Shown here: one piece after another, positions 16,996 through 23,168 of the stretch
How positions within the stretch are numbered: the stretch's first letter is position 1
How the letters are laid out: each line of letters begins with the position of its first letter
Origin: a virus
Strand: one strand, 5' to 3'
Length of the DNA: 28,399 nt
Virus record (IMG/VR): IMGVR_UViG_3300005436_000030
Location: 1-28,399 of that record
Notes under the pieces: model-generated
The model's input: the letters and a program-made list of their open reading frames with translations, nothing else
Told to the model about the DNA's origin: nothing
The model's database searches: none
Program-made: the position numbers and the translations under genes

Positions 16996-17424
16996 CTATT
17001 TGAGGATGATATTGAGCGTGTTATCGAGCTGCAGCCTGCCGTCAATCTTTGTTTCCACGGACGACTTCTCGCCATAAACCTTTGGTTTTAGCTTGGACGC
17101 AACCCACTTACGGGCATCGACACGTAATCTGGAACGCGCTATGGCGTCCTGGTTCGTCCTGGTTACTCCGTTCTCGTCAACAAACGAGTCATTCATTGAT
17201 TCGTCAGCAATATCAATGATTTCGTCTGCCAAAACATCGGCCTGCGTATCGCGCGCGCATGCGTATTGGTCGCTGAATTCTTGGTGCGCTATCAGCCATC
17301 TGAATACTGTCGCCTTATTAGGCATGCGATCATCACGACAAACCGCTCTCAGGCTCTCGCCTTCTGAGATGCGTTCACATATCTCATCTGCAATCTCTAT
17401 GCAGTAAAGGCTTGGTCTAGCCAT
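16996..17424 (-). CDS. terS: Terminase small subunit
   Basis: This 142-residue protein has an N-terminal helix-turn-helix region, EICERISEGESLRAVCRDDR, then MPNKATVFRWL. A long helical oligomerisation part follows (FSDQYACARDTQADVLADEI), then an Arg/Lys-rich stretch ending VDARKWVASKLKPKVYGEKS. The phrase WVASKLKPKVYG is typical of this family. It would bind the packaging site and load the large subunit. The packaging mode is unknown, although P22-like relatives use headful packaging. The 107 bases after it hold no gene. Confidence 0.92.
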   Translation of the reverse strand: MARPSLYCIEIADEICERISEGESLRAVCRDDRMPNKATVFRWLIAHQEFSDQYACARDTQADVLADEIIDIADESMNDSFVDENGVTRTNQDAIARSRLRVDARKWVASKLKPKVYGEKSSVETKIDGRLQLDNTLNIILK

Positions 17425-17428
17425 ACAG

Positions 17429-17680
17429 TTACAGCACGCCCATTACAGACTCTTCAGCCATCAGCAGGACTTCGCCATCATCCACCTGGATTACTTGACC
17501 CATGCGCTTGGCGAATACGACTGTATCTCCAGCCTTGACGTGCTTGACATCTTTACCCACAGCGAGCACCAGGCCTTGATCTGGCTTATCGGTCTCAGGC
17601 AAGACGAGTCCAGATGGGCTGATGTTCTCTGTCTTGGCCTTCCTGATTGTGATCTTGTCTCCGAGCGGCTTTATATTCAT
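17429..17680 (-). CDS. GroES-like co-chaperonin (short)
   Basis: Starting at the ATG at 17680 gives 83 residues, beginning MNIKPLGDKITIRKAK; 15 codons upstream are open but have no better ribosome site. GroES is about 97 residues. The family elements are present: PLGDKITIRKA, a mobile loop containing SGLVLPE (the LVL matches the IVL tripeptide by which GroES docks on GroEL), QGLVLAVGKD, AGDTVVFAKRMG, and VLLMAEESVMGVL. The loop forming the roof of the dome is shortened, as in phage T4 gp31-like variation. It lies between a terminator and the small terminase gene, at the head of the virion operon. It probably works with host GroEL to fold virion proteins. Confidence 0.85.
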   Translation of the reverse strand: MNIKPLGDKITIRKAKTENISPSGLVLPETDKPDQGLVLAVGKDVKHVKAGDTVVFAKRMGQVIQVDDGEVLLMAEESVMGVL

Positions 17681-17723
17681 ATTGATTTGTTGGATAGTAA
17701 ATTGTTGTATAAAAACAATGGGC

Positions 17724-17751
17724 AATAAAAAAGCCGCTGTTTAGGCGGCTT
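17724..17751 (-). terminator. Rho-independent terminator upstream of GroES-like gene
   Basis: On the minus strand, AAGCCGC-(7)-GCGGCTT (17731-17751) forms a seven-pair stem, followed by a U-rich run (UUUUUUAUUG counting the stem end). It lies 18 bases past the stop of the secreted small protein. It separates the candidate late promoter from all virion genes, the position expected for a terminator that a Q-type antiterminator must overcome. Confidence 0.88.
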
Positions 17752-17769
17752 GTTGCTGGTGTTATTCGG

Positions 17770-18072
17770 TTATCTTCGGTATCCCTGCACTTGAGGCTGC
17801 GATAGTTGATATTGACGCATTTGCTCAACCTGCATCTGCATTATCTCATTCTGAAGCTGCTGATTACGGATTTGCTGGCCTCGCTGATAGGCCCCGATCA
17901 AATCGGGATTCTGATTATTCCCCATTAACGGAATCCTCGCATCGATTTGCGCATCCCGGTAGCTCGGCATATCACGGCATACCACTTGCTGCCCGATATA
18001 CTGGCACTGCTGATCTGCTTGAGCGGGAATTGATACTGCGAGTAATGCGATTGCGAGTAATGACGTTTTCAT
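17770..18072 (-). CDS. Small secreted Gln-rich protein
   Basis: From the ATG at 18072, with AAGGAG seven bases upstream, the protein has 100 residues. It begins MKTSLLAIALLAVSIPAQA, a clear Sec signal peptide with cleavage expected after AQA. The mature part starts with a Cys pair (QCQYIGQQVVC), which could form a disulphide in the periplasm. It continues into a Gln/Asn-rich helical tail (IRNQQLQNEIMQMQVEQMRQ). An 11-codon upstream extension is open but lacks a ribosome site. It is the first gene after the candidate late promoter. A role in lysis or the envelope is possible, but nothing in the sequence proves it. Confidence 0.8.
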   Translation of the reverse strand: MKTSLLAIALLAVSIPAQADQQCQYIGQQVVCRDMPSYRDAQIDARIPLMGNNQNPDLIGAYQRGQQIRNQQLQNEIMQMQVEQMRQYQLSQPQVQGYRR

Positions 18073-18121
18073 TTTACGCTCCTTGTTATTGAATTTTGGG
18101 CGCAATATGGCTATTGGTTAC

Positions 18122-18150
18122 AATGTGCCACTTTTGCGTTACTGTGTCAA
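18122..18150 (-). promoter_or_regulatory. Candidate late promoter
   Basis: On the minus strand there is a perfect -35 TTGACA (18145-18150) downstream of the Q-like operon. The -10 region is poor: CACATT at 17 bases or CATTGT at 19 bases. A strong -35 with a weak -10 suits a promoter that depends on an activator or a Q-type factor. The predicted transcript enters the secreted-protein gene and then the terminator at 17731-17751. Confidence 0.4.
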
Positions 18151-18157
18151 GCATTAT

Positions 18158-18358
18158 TTATCTATATTCCCAAGTATAGATACCAAACTTAATGCCGGAG
18201 CCGGGGGTTATTTCAGTTCCCACAAAAATCTCCCTTCTCTCGACAAACTCCAACCATCTACAGTCTGTGTCTGATACCTTTATCACCTTCCATGCAAATA
18301 TAAAATGCCACTCTTTAACATTCCTCTCCTTCTTTTTACAGTTAAATCTCATTACCAT
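18158..18358 (-). CDS. Small hypothetical phage protein
   Basis: This 66-residue protein overlaps the stop of the Q-like gene by seven bases; an ATG at 18352 in a TAATG overlap is an alternative start. The core (HFIFAWKVIKV, then RWLEFVERREIF) fits a common small phage protein pattern of F-A-W-x-P/V-V followed by W-L-E-x-V-x-R-R found in late-early regions. It is basic at the N-terminus. Function unknown. It is the last gene of the early minus-strand operon before the candidate late promoter. Confidence 0.7.
   Translation of the reverse strand: MVMRFNCKKKERNVKEWHFIFAWKVIKVSDTDCRWLEFVERREIFVGTEITPGSGIKFGIYTWEYR
18159..18182. repeat. Perfect 8-base inverted repeat upstream of the candidate late promoter
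   Basis: TATCTATA (18159-18166) and TATAGATA (18175-18182) are perfect inverted copies with an 8-base spacer. The repeat lies at the 3' end of the 66-residue gene and nine bases upstream of the TTGACA box. It could be a protein-binding site or a weak hairpin; its AT content makes a terminator role unlikely. Confidence 0.6.
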
Positions 18359-18714
18359 ATTCCTTTCTTTTCAACTGCCGCTTGAATGAGTTGTCTTGCA
18401 TTGTAAAGCGTTGGCGCATAGAACACTATTTGATACCGGTACTTTGAATCGAGGTACTGATGACAGATCGCCGACCTCTCCTGATCCGGAAGGCCCCTTA
18501 TAATCGCATCTATGGCCTCTGCCAGCCAATGATCGCTACTATGCTCCATGTCCCTCACGGTGCTGTCTCCGTAGCCTGCAAACATGCAGGATCGAACGGG
18601 ATAGCCTCTTGCCGTAGACGTTTCCCGGCGCATCCAGTCTGCCCAGGTCTGGAGAAGAACTTCAAGTCGGCTTAGCGGTTCGGCAATCTCTATTTCCCTG
18701 GCTACGTGCATCAC
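18352..18714 (-). CDS. Putative Q-type late antitermination protein
   Basis: This 120-residue protein has a Trp-containing N-terminal helix (LLQTWADWMRRETSTARGYP), then a sigma-region-4-like helix-turn-helix (IIRGLPDQERSAICHQYLDS). It ends with YNARQLIQAAVEKK, in the same layout as phage 82/antiterm-Q proteins. It is at the end of the early operon, immediately before the candidate late promoter and terminator, which is where Q sits in lambdoid and P22-like phages. It would allow RNA polymerase to read through the terminators in the virion operon. The start may be GTG at 18714 or ATG at 18711. The family call is moderately sure. Confidence 0.7.
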   Translation of the reverse strand: MMHVAREIEIAEPLSRLEVLLQTWADWMRRETSTARGYPVRSCMFAGYGDSTVRDMEHSSDHWLAEAIDAIIRGLPDQERSAICHQYLDSKYRYQIVFYAPTLYNARQLIQAAVEKKGIW

Positions 18715-18983
18715 GCCCTCCCGTACAAAGTTTCAATCGTCTGAGCCAGTAAATTTAGCTCGGTCTCTTTCATTACCTTGAGCATGATCTGCTCACCATG
18801 GATGCCATTACGTGGCCCTTGGTGGCAATCACGGCAAAGAGGTATCGTTACCCAATCCGATGACCTGCGGCCCTGTATACGGCCTTCAAGGATGTGATGA
18901 GCATCAGAAGGTGCGTGAGCGCCACATAAAGCACATGGAAGCGATTTGACGCGGCCTATATGCTCTTTGGCGGCTTTACTCAC
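18711..18983 (-). CDS. Ref-like HNH nuclease
   Basis: This 90-residue protein has a zinc-stabilised HNH layout: CALC at residues 17-20, DAHHILEGR with the catalytic-type His pair at 29-30, and LCRDCHQGPRNGIHG with Cys 50, Cys 53, His 54 and His 62. The ending (EQIMLKVMKETELNLLAQTI) matches phage P1 Ref and related nuclease domains, which enhance RecA-dependent recombination. It starts at GTG in a GTGA overlap with NinB. Its place beside NinB and RusA supports a recombination role. Confidence 0.85.
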   Translation of the reverse strand: MSKAAKEHIGRVKSLPCALCGAHAPSDAHHILEGRIQGRRSSDWVTIPLCRDCHQGPRNGIHGEQIMLKVMKETELNLLAQTIETLYGRA

Positions 18984-19414
18984 GCATACCTCCTATTCAT
19001 CATTTCCTCGTCACCGGCGCGTTTAGGCTCAGTCCACTTGACACCCTTCTCGCTGCCATAAGCCGCCACATACTCGATAAGGCTTGCCATGCGCTTGACT
19101 GACATTTCAGCCGATGATTCTCTGATATTAGTGAACTCACCCTCCAGGCCAGGAACAATGTCAGCACCCAATCCGGTAGCTATGGCATGGCCTGAGATAA
19201 ACAGAACCTTCCATTGATCCTTTGTGAGCCAGCGATTCATGTACTGAAGTTTCCGGGCCACATCACCGCACATCGCATGAAATCGTGCGCTCTGATCTTC
19301 CTTGCGGGTCTTCTGTTTTATCTGACATATAAAATCCAATGGCGCCGACTCTATGCACTTTTTCGCGTAGTCTTTACGGCGGGAGTCGATCAGGAAGATG
19401 GTCTGCTTATTCAT
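18980..19414 (-). CDS. ninB: NinB-like recombination protein
   Basis: This 144-residue protein is about the length of lambda NinB (146). Recognisable family text includes RARFHAM-type (SARFHAMCGDVARKL), then LTKDQWKVLFISGHAIATGL, PGLEGEFTNIRESSAEMSVK, and a C-terminal YGSEKGVKWTEP. Lambda NinB (Orf) binds single-stranded DNA and single-strand-binding protein and helps load the recombination machinery. It overlaps the preceding gene by eight bases and the HNH gene in GTGA. Family call is firm. Confidence 0.92.
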   Translation of the reverse strand: MNKQTIFLIDSRRKDYAKKCIESAPLDFICQIKQKTRKEDQSARFHAMCGDVARKLQYMNRWLTKDQWKVLFISGHAIATGLGADIVPGLEGEFTNIRESSAEMSVKRMASLIEYVAAYGSEKGVKWTEPKRAGDEEMMNRRYA

Positions 19415-19706
19415 CGAGAAACCTTCTCAATTCTTTTATAGCGCCCTCTAACTTTTTATTGGTCGCATAAGATTTTGACGGGAACACCTTTAGCCATTCG
19501 TAGGCATCCTCTGCCGCCGCTTGCAAATTTAACGGATTGCCTTCCTTGTCCCATTCCGGGCCAACCTTTTTGGTGGCGTCAACAAAATGGTTGGCGGTGC
19601 AGACTTGGCATGGCCTCACAGACGCCGAATGAGTCTTACCCATGGTATCCATTACATATCCAGAGTTATCAAGCGTCGATCCGCACCGATTGCAAGTTAT
19701 TTTCAT
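19407..19706 (-). CDS. Zinc-ribbon hypothetical protein
   Basis: This 99-residue protein has paired cysteines CNRC (5-8) and CQVC (33-36), a classic zinc-ribbon spacing, followed by a charged helical C-terminal half (AAAEDAYEWLKVFPSKSYAT, then LEGAIKELRRFLDE). It begins in an ATGA overlap with RusA and overlaps NinB by eight bases. A DNA-handling accessory role is plausible from its neighbours, but the protein is not recognised. Confidence 0.75.
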   Translation of the reverse strand: MKITCNRCGSTLDNSGYVMDTMGKTHSASVRPCQVCTANHFVDATKKVGPEWDKEGNPLNLQAAAEDAYEWLKVFPSKSYATNKKLEGAIKELRRFLDE

Positions 19707-20122
19707 ATCAACTGAGCCCTCACTTCTGCCATCGGTTTCGCTGCGTATCGCTTCGTCACCATCAGGTCCGTTACCTGCTTATCGTCTTTCCATACAATCT
19801 CGTTGCAGGCGTCCATCAGTAGCTTGATGGTGTTGTCCAAGTCCGGCTTGGATGTGGGATAGATGCCTCCATTTAAAGCGCTGCGCTGCTTCTTCTGTGA
19901 CCAACTGGCAGGCGGTGCAAGGTGGATTATGATCACTACCAGAACTGCTCCAACCATCGGCTCTTGACCTTGCATGGCCTGCGAGGCGTAGACCTTCACC
20001 AGATTTTCATAGTTGACTGTCTTCTCTGGAGAATAGGTAGAAACGAAGTTACCGCGTCTAGCGAATCTTGGACGGCCTTTCGCCACCGGTACGCCTGGAA
20101 TCGTGAAAACAACGTCGCTCAC
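19703..20122 (-). CDS. rusA: RusA-type Holliday junction resolvase
   Basis: This 139-residue protein (E. coli RusA is 120) shows the family elements: IPGVPVAKGRPRFARRG near the N-terminus, KPDLDN at residues 92-97, Asp104 in the helix, and VWKDDKQV at 110-117. These supply the conserved acidic metal-binding residues. It would cut four-way junctions during phage recombination or before packaging. The start is GTG overlapping the stop of the upstream 49-residue gene in GTGA. All catalytic acids appear intact. Confidence 0.93.
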   Translation of the reverse strand: MSDVVFTIPGVPVAKGRPRFARRGNFVSTYSPEKTVNYENLVKVYASQAMQGQEPMVGAVLVVIIIHLAPPASWSQKKQRSALNGGIYPTSKPDLDNTIKLLMDACNEIVWKDDKQVTDLMVTKRYAAKPMAEVRAQLI

Positions 20123-20268
20123 TTCTCCCCCTTCGCAGTTATCCGATATTTAGTGCATCTCCATCCCCACAATTCTCCGAGACTGCATTTCATCTCGCCA
20201 TGCACCAATCTTTCATGGATGCAGCCAGAGCAGGTGTTTTTTGTGCGAGGATGGATAAAGTCACTCAT
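20119..20268 (-). CDS. Small four-cysteine protein between methyltransferase and RusA
   Basis: A 49-residue frame (MSDFIHPRTKNTCSGCIHER to TAKGEK) starts in an ATGA overlap with the methyltransferase stop and ends in a GTGA overlap with RusA. Such coupling on both sides argues that it is translated. Cys13 and Cys16 in CSGC, plus Cys28 and Cys38, could form a small zinc knuckle. It also overlaps the last codons of the alternative 260-codon frame. Function unknown. Confidence 0.75.
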   Translation of the reverse strand: MSDFIHPRTKNTCSGCIHERLVHGEMKCSLGELWGWRCTKYRITAKGEK

Positions 20269-21043
20269 ATTCCAGCCCGTTCTGAAAGGAGACGCCATGC
20301 TGTTGCTGCCACCAGCGGAACTTGCCCATTACCGATTGATTTAAGCCTGTCCATCCGCTCGGCCAGATCATCAGCCACTCCGTGAATTCCGCCGATTGGA
20401 GTAGGCCAAATTCGTGTGCTAGTACCCTTGCTAAATACGACCTTCCTCCCCTGGAATCCGCCTTGACCTTTAACATTGAGTCTACTTTCATCCTTGCGCG
20501 TATTCCGTCCGTGGCTTGTGGAGTAGGCCAATATCCACATTCTCTCTCGAATATGGTCTGCACCCACATCTGCCGCTGATAGCACTCCCCATTCTGCATC
20601 GAACCCCATCGAGGCCAGATCTCCAAAGACAACTCCGAGTCCACGAATAGTGAGCATTGGGCTGTTCTCCACGAACACGAATCCGGGTTCCACTTCGCCA
20701 ATAATCCGTGCGAACTCTTTCCATAATCCGCTGCGCTTACCTGTGATTCCGACACCCTTCCCTGCCGCGCTGATGTCCTGGCAAGGAAACCCTCCAGATA
20801 TGACGTCAACAATTCCCTTCCACGGCTTTCCGTCAAAAGATTCAACGTCAGACCAAATTGGGAAAGGCGCGAGAATTCCATCGTTTTGTCGTTGCGCCAG
20901 AACTTGTGCTGCGTAGGCATCACGTTCAACTGCGCAGACTGTTCGCCATCCGAGGAGTTTGCCGCCGAGTATTCCTCCACCGGCACCTGCGAAGAGGGCG
21001 AGTTCACGGAGTCCACCAGTGCTTTGCTGAATAGCCATGTCAT
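20261..21043 (-). CDS. Overprinted frame inside the methyltransferase gene, phage 'WPTP/EWLM' family protein
   Basis: A 260-codon frame lies in the +1 frame relative to the methyltransferase, on the same strand. Its ATG overlaps the helicase stop in ATGA, the commonest start geometry here. The product carries what I recognise as a recurring phage family: SRGRELLTSYLEGFLART (73-90), KWNPDSCSWRTAQCSLF (117-133), EIWPRWGSMQNGECY (141-155), YWPTPQATDG (171-180), EWLMIWPSGWTGL (222-234) and KFRWWQQQHG (241-250). Such proteins are annotated next to phage cytosine methyltransferases, from memory. The sequence shows that the frame is open and family-like. Translation is inferred. The alternative is a by-product of nucleotide conservation in the methyltransferase frame. 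Confidence 0.55.
   Translation of the reverse strand: MTWLFSKALVDSVNSPSSQVPVEEYSAANSSDGEQSAQLNVMPTQHKFWRNDKTMEFSRLSQFGLTLNLLTESRGRELLTSYLEGFLARTSARQGRVSESQVSAADYGKSSHGLLAKWNPDSCSWRTAQCSLFVDSELSLEIWPRWGSMQNGECYQRQMWVQTIFERECGYWPTPQATDGIRARMKVDSMLKVKADSRGGRSYLARVLAHEFGLLQSAEFTEWLMIWPSGWTGLNQSVMGKFRWWQQQHGVSFQNGLEYE
20265..21038 (-). CDS. DNA cytosine-5 methyltransferase
   Basis: From the ATG at 21038, one base after the helicase stop, the protein has 257 residues; nine codons upstream are open. It has the C5-methyltransferase motifs: FAGAGG (16-21) for S-adenosylmethionine, VERD (37-40), GGFPCQDIS with catalytic Cys86, FVENSP with Glu124, HIRER (162-166) and SIGNGQVP (234-241). Motif VI reads ENS rather than ENV. 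The target-recognition segment between motifs VIII and IX is only about 45 residues, so the enzyme is compact. No restriction gene is adjacent, so it is probably an orphan enzyme protecting phage DNA. The recognition sequence cannot be predicted. Almost all of the gene is shared with another open frame. Confidence 0.92.
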   Translation of the reverse strand: MAIQQSTGGLRELALFAGAGGGILGGKLLGWRTVCAVERDAYAAQVLAQRQNDGILAPFPIWSDVESFDGKPWKGIVDVISGGFPCQDISAAGKGVGITGKRSGLWKEFARIIGEVEPGFVFVENSPMLTIRGLGVVFGDLASMGFDAEWGVLSAADVGADHIRERMWILAYSTSHGRNTRKDESRLNVKGQGGFQGRKVVFSKGTSTRIWPTPIGGIHGVADDLAERMDRLKSIGNGQVPLVAATAWRLLSERAGI

Positions 21044-21951
21044 GAGGCAAAACCACGAGGCACATCGTGATAACGTCCAGTTATCCGGTCATATTTCAGC
21101 GTCACCATTCCCGGCCTGCCTATGTGCTTGAACCGGATCTTCTGAATGTGAATGTCCACGTCCTGAGAATCAGGGTATTCCGAATCACGCCAGACGGTGA
21201 GCGCGCAGTCAGCTTTATTCCACCAGTGCTGTGAGCCGCTGATCATGTCAGGACGAGGCACTGGAAGCTTTCCTTCCTCGCGCCGCACCTTCTGTGGATG
21301 CGCTACTATCCAAACGTGAACTTGATTGATCCTGGCCCAATTACGCACCGTTGAAAGGGCCTGTGAGATGTATTCTGTTTCGCTCTGGTTGCTTGAGCGC
21401 CAGTGTTCCAGTTCATTCCACGGATCAATGACGACACCACGTTTTGCATCTGGAAACTTGATCAAGAATTCTTGCGCAGCGTCCAGAACATCCTTTAGGG
21501 AAAAGCTCCCGCTGGTGGTCTCAGTGAAGGCGAAGGATTGATGTAACTCTTCGGTTAACTCCGCTATTTCCGTCTCAGTGATGCGCTCCGTAGGGCCTCT
21601 GCCGAAGGGTTTACCGGAGATTTTCTCCAACATCTTGGTAACGTGAAAATGTACCGGCTGATTCTCGAAACTGAATACGGCTATCTTCCAGTTATTGCGC
21701 GACAGGTTAAGCAGCAATGCATCAATAAACTCTGATTTACCGGATCCGGGCCACCCAGTTACGATGGTCATTTGACCCGGCAATACCGTGTAATATTTGT
21801 CCAGCGAAGCCCATCCCGTCTTATCGCCAGAAGGCATGCCGTTGCGGTACATTTCATAGACTGCATCAGCGTGAGCATAGGGGCTGGTGAGCCGTGGCTT
21901 GCGCTCTATCGCTGCGTCAAGCATTGCTGCCCCTCTGGTAGCGTTAGCCAT
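21040..21951 (-). CDS. DnaB/Twinkle-type replicative helicase ATPase
   Basis: This 303-residue RecA-fold ATPase has Walker A GWPGSGKS (66-73), FSFEN with the catalytic-type Glu96, Walker B VVIDPWN (173-179) and VWIVAHPQK (213-221), the pattern of DnaB-family motif H3 in phage helicases. It lacks an N-terminal primase or DnaB interaction domain; the preceding gene supplies a separate zinc-finger domain. It probably forms a hexamer and unwinds the phage fork. It begins in an eight-base overlap with the CHC2 gene and ends in ATGA with the following frame. A role as a loader or recombinase-like ATPase cannot be excluded. Confidence 0.88.
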   Translation of the reverse strand: MANATRGAAMLDAAIERKPRLTSPYAHADAVYEMYRNGMPSGDKTGWASLDKYYTVLPGQMTIVTGWPGSGKSEFIDALLLNLSRNNWKIAVFSFENQPVHFHVTKMLEKISGKPFGRGPTERITETEIAELTEELHQSFAFTETTSGSFSLKDVLDAAQEFLIKFPDAKRGVVIDPWNELEHWRSSNQSETEYISQALSTVRNWARINQVHVWIVAHPQKVRREEGKLPVPRPDMISGSQHWWNKADCALTVWRDSEYPDSQDVDIHIQKIRFKHIGRPGMVTLKYDRITGRYHDVPRGFAS

Positions 21952-22360
21952 TGACTAAATCCCTCCCCGCCTGGATTCGTCTGGCTGCAATCATCAGCCT
22001 TTGCCAGTCACCCGCCGTGATGTCTTTCTCGTTCGCCATGCGATCAGCCGTCATGGAAACGATACGGGTTTCAGTGGACAGAGCTTCAAGAATGTCAGCC
22101 GCAGGAAAAGGTTTGCGAATCGGTTTCCCATGTTCCATGAGCTTTTCAGGGAACAGCTCCTCGAATGTCATTCCGACTGCATCGAGAATTTCAGAAGGTG
22201 AGCATCCCGCGAAGCAGTGAATCAACACGCGCTGATCCGACTCTTCCTTGACGGACATGCTTGGGCTTCTGTCTTGATGGGCCGGGCAACATGCAAGCCA
22301 GCGACCATTGCCTGTTTTTTTGACTTTAGAAAGTCGAGAGAGAAAGTTTTCGGCGCTCAT
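21944..22360 (-). CDS. CHC2 zinc-finger primase-like protein lacking a catalytic core
   Basis: This 138-residue protein has a CHC2-type zinc finger at its N-terminus: Cys25 and His28 in CPAH, then IHCFAGC with Cys49 and Cys53. The usual helix (SPSEILDAVGMTFEELFPEK) follows. Full primases and Twinkle-type proteins continue into a catalytic TOPRIM core, but no acidic TOPRIM motifs appear here. It overlaps DUF1376 in ATGA and the helicase by eight bases. It could recognise single-stranded DNA for the helicase or a host primase. The zinc-finger call is secure; its role is inferred. Confidence 0.88.
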   Translation of the reverse strand: MSAENFLSRLSKVKKTGNGRWLACCPAHQDRSPSMSVKEESDQRVLIHCFAGCSPSEILDAVGMTFEELFPEKLMEHGKPIRKPFPAADILEALSTETRIVSMTADRMANEKDITAGDWQRLMIAARRIQAGRDLVNG

Positions 22361-23052
22361 GCTGGTACAAACTTACGTTGAGTTTGAATGCCGTGACCGA
22401 TCTTCGCCCAGTCTCCGCTTACAGCTTTCTGAAAGGCGCATTTCCAATCAACATACGTGTATCCACGCGCTTTGCATGTCGTGATAAAAGGCTCTACGTG
22501 AGAATCGATATTGTTGATGCCTTTCTCGCTTGCCCATTTTCTCAAATCATCCGTAACGCAAAATCCAGTGGGGATAGATGTTTTCCTTCCCTCTGTTTTT
22601 TTTGATACGGTCTTTATATTAGTTTCTAAGTTCTTAAGTTCTTGGTTGCCTTTCGTTTGGGTTTCGTTTGGGATACCCACTTGTAACCCAGAAATAACCG
22701 ACTGGGTTTTCTCTGGCGTATCTATTGGCTTTGCGGGTCTTCCTCCCTTTGTCCCATTGGCCTTGTTTTTGCGTTTCATGTCGTGATATGAGTCTATTTC
22801 GAGGTCACAGCGGGTATGGTGATACCCGTCTTCACCCTTGATAAAGAACTCATCGAGTATGGTATTTAAGGCATCGGTATCCGACCCTGAACCCAAACGT
22901 AACCGACGAATAACCCACTGGGTTTCCAGTGGGATAGGAGTCTCATCCAGGTAATACCAGTCGAGTAGTTGACGGTATATTCCATGCTCAAGAGTTGATA
23001 AATGTCCGGTATCTTTGCGGTAATCTGCTATGTTGAATTGGTAATAATGCAC
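22357..23052 (-). CDS. DUF1376 replication-associated protein
   Basis: From the GTG at 23052, with AAAGGA six bases upstream, the protein has 231 residues and opens VHYYQFNIADYRKDTGHLST, then IYRQLLDWYYLDETPIP, the hallmark of DUF1376. An ATG at 23172 (ATGA overlap with the preceding gene) would add 40 residues without family similarity. The N-terminal part is probably a winged-helix domain. The C-terminal part (GFCVTDDLRKWASEKGINNI, then YVDWKCAFQKAV) resembles the tail of phage replication initiators. It lies immediately upstream of the CHC2 and helicase genes, so it probably initiates phage replication. Confidence 0.82.
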   Translation of the reverse strand: MHYYQFNIADYRKDTGHLSTLEHGIYRQLLDWYYLDETPIPLETQWVIRRLRLGSGSDTDALNTILDEFFIKGEDGYHHTRCDLEIDSYHDMKRKNKANGTKGGRPAKPIDTPEKTQSVISGLQVGIPNETQTKGNQELKNLETNIKTVSKKTEGRKTSIPTGFCVTDDLRKWASEKGINNIDSHVEPFITTCKARGYTYVDWKCAFQKAVSGDWAKIGHGIQTQRKFVPA

Positions 23053-23168
23053 AGCCGTTCCTTTGCAAGAATCGGTAGTCAGCCGATGTTCCGATAAAAA
23101 GGGTGAGCGCACGCTGAAGGGCGGAACTTTCCCTCCGTTCGGTGACAAGCCTAGTGCACCCATGATCT

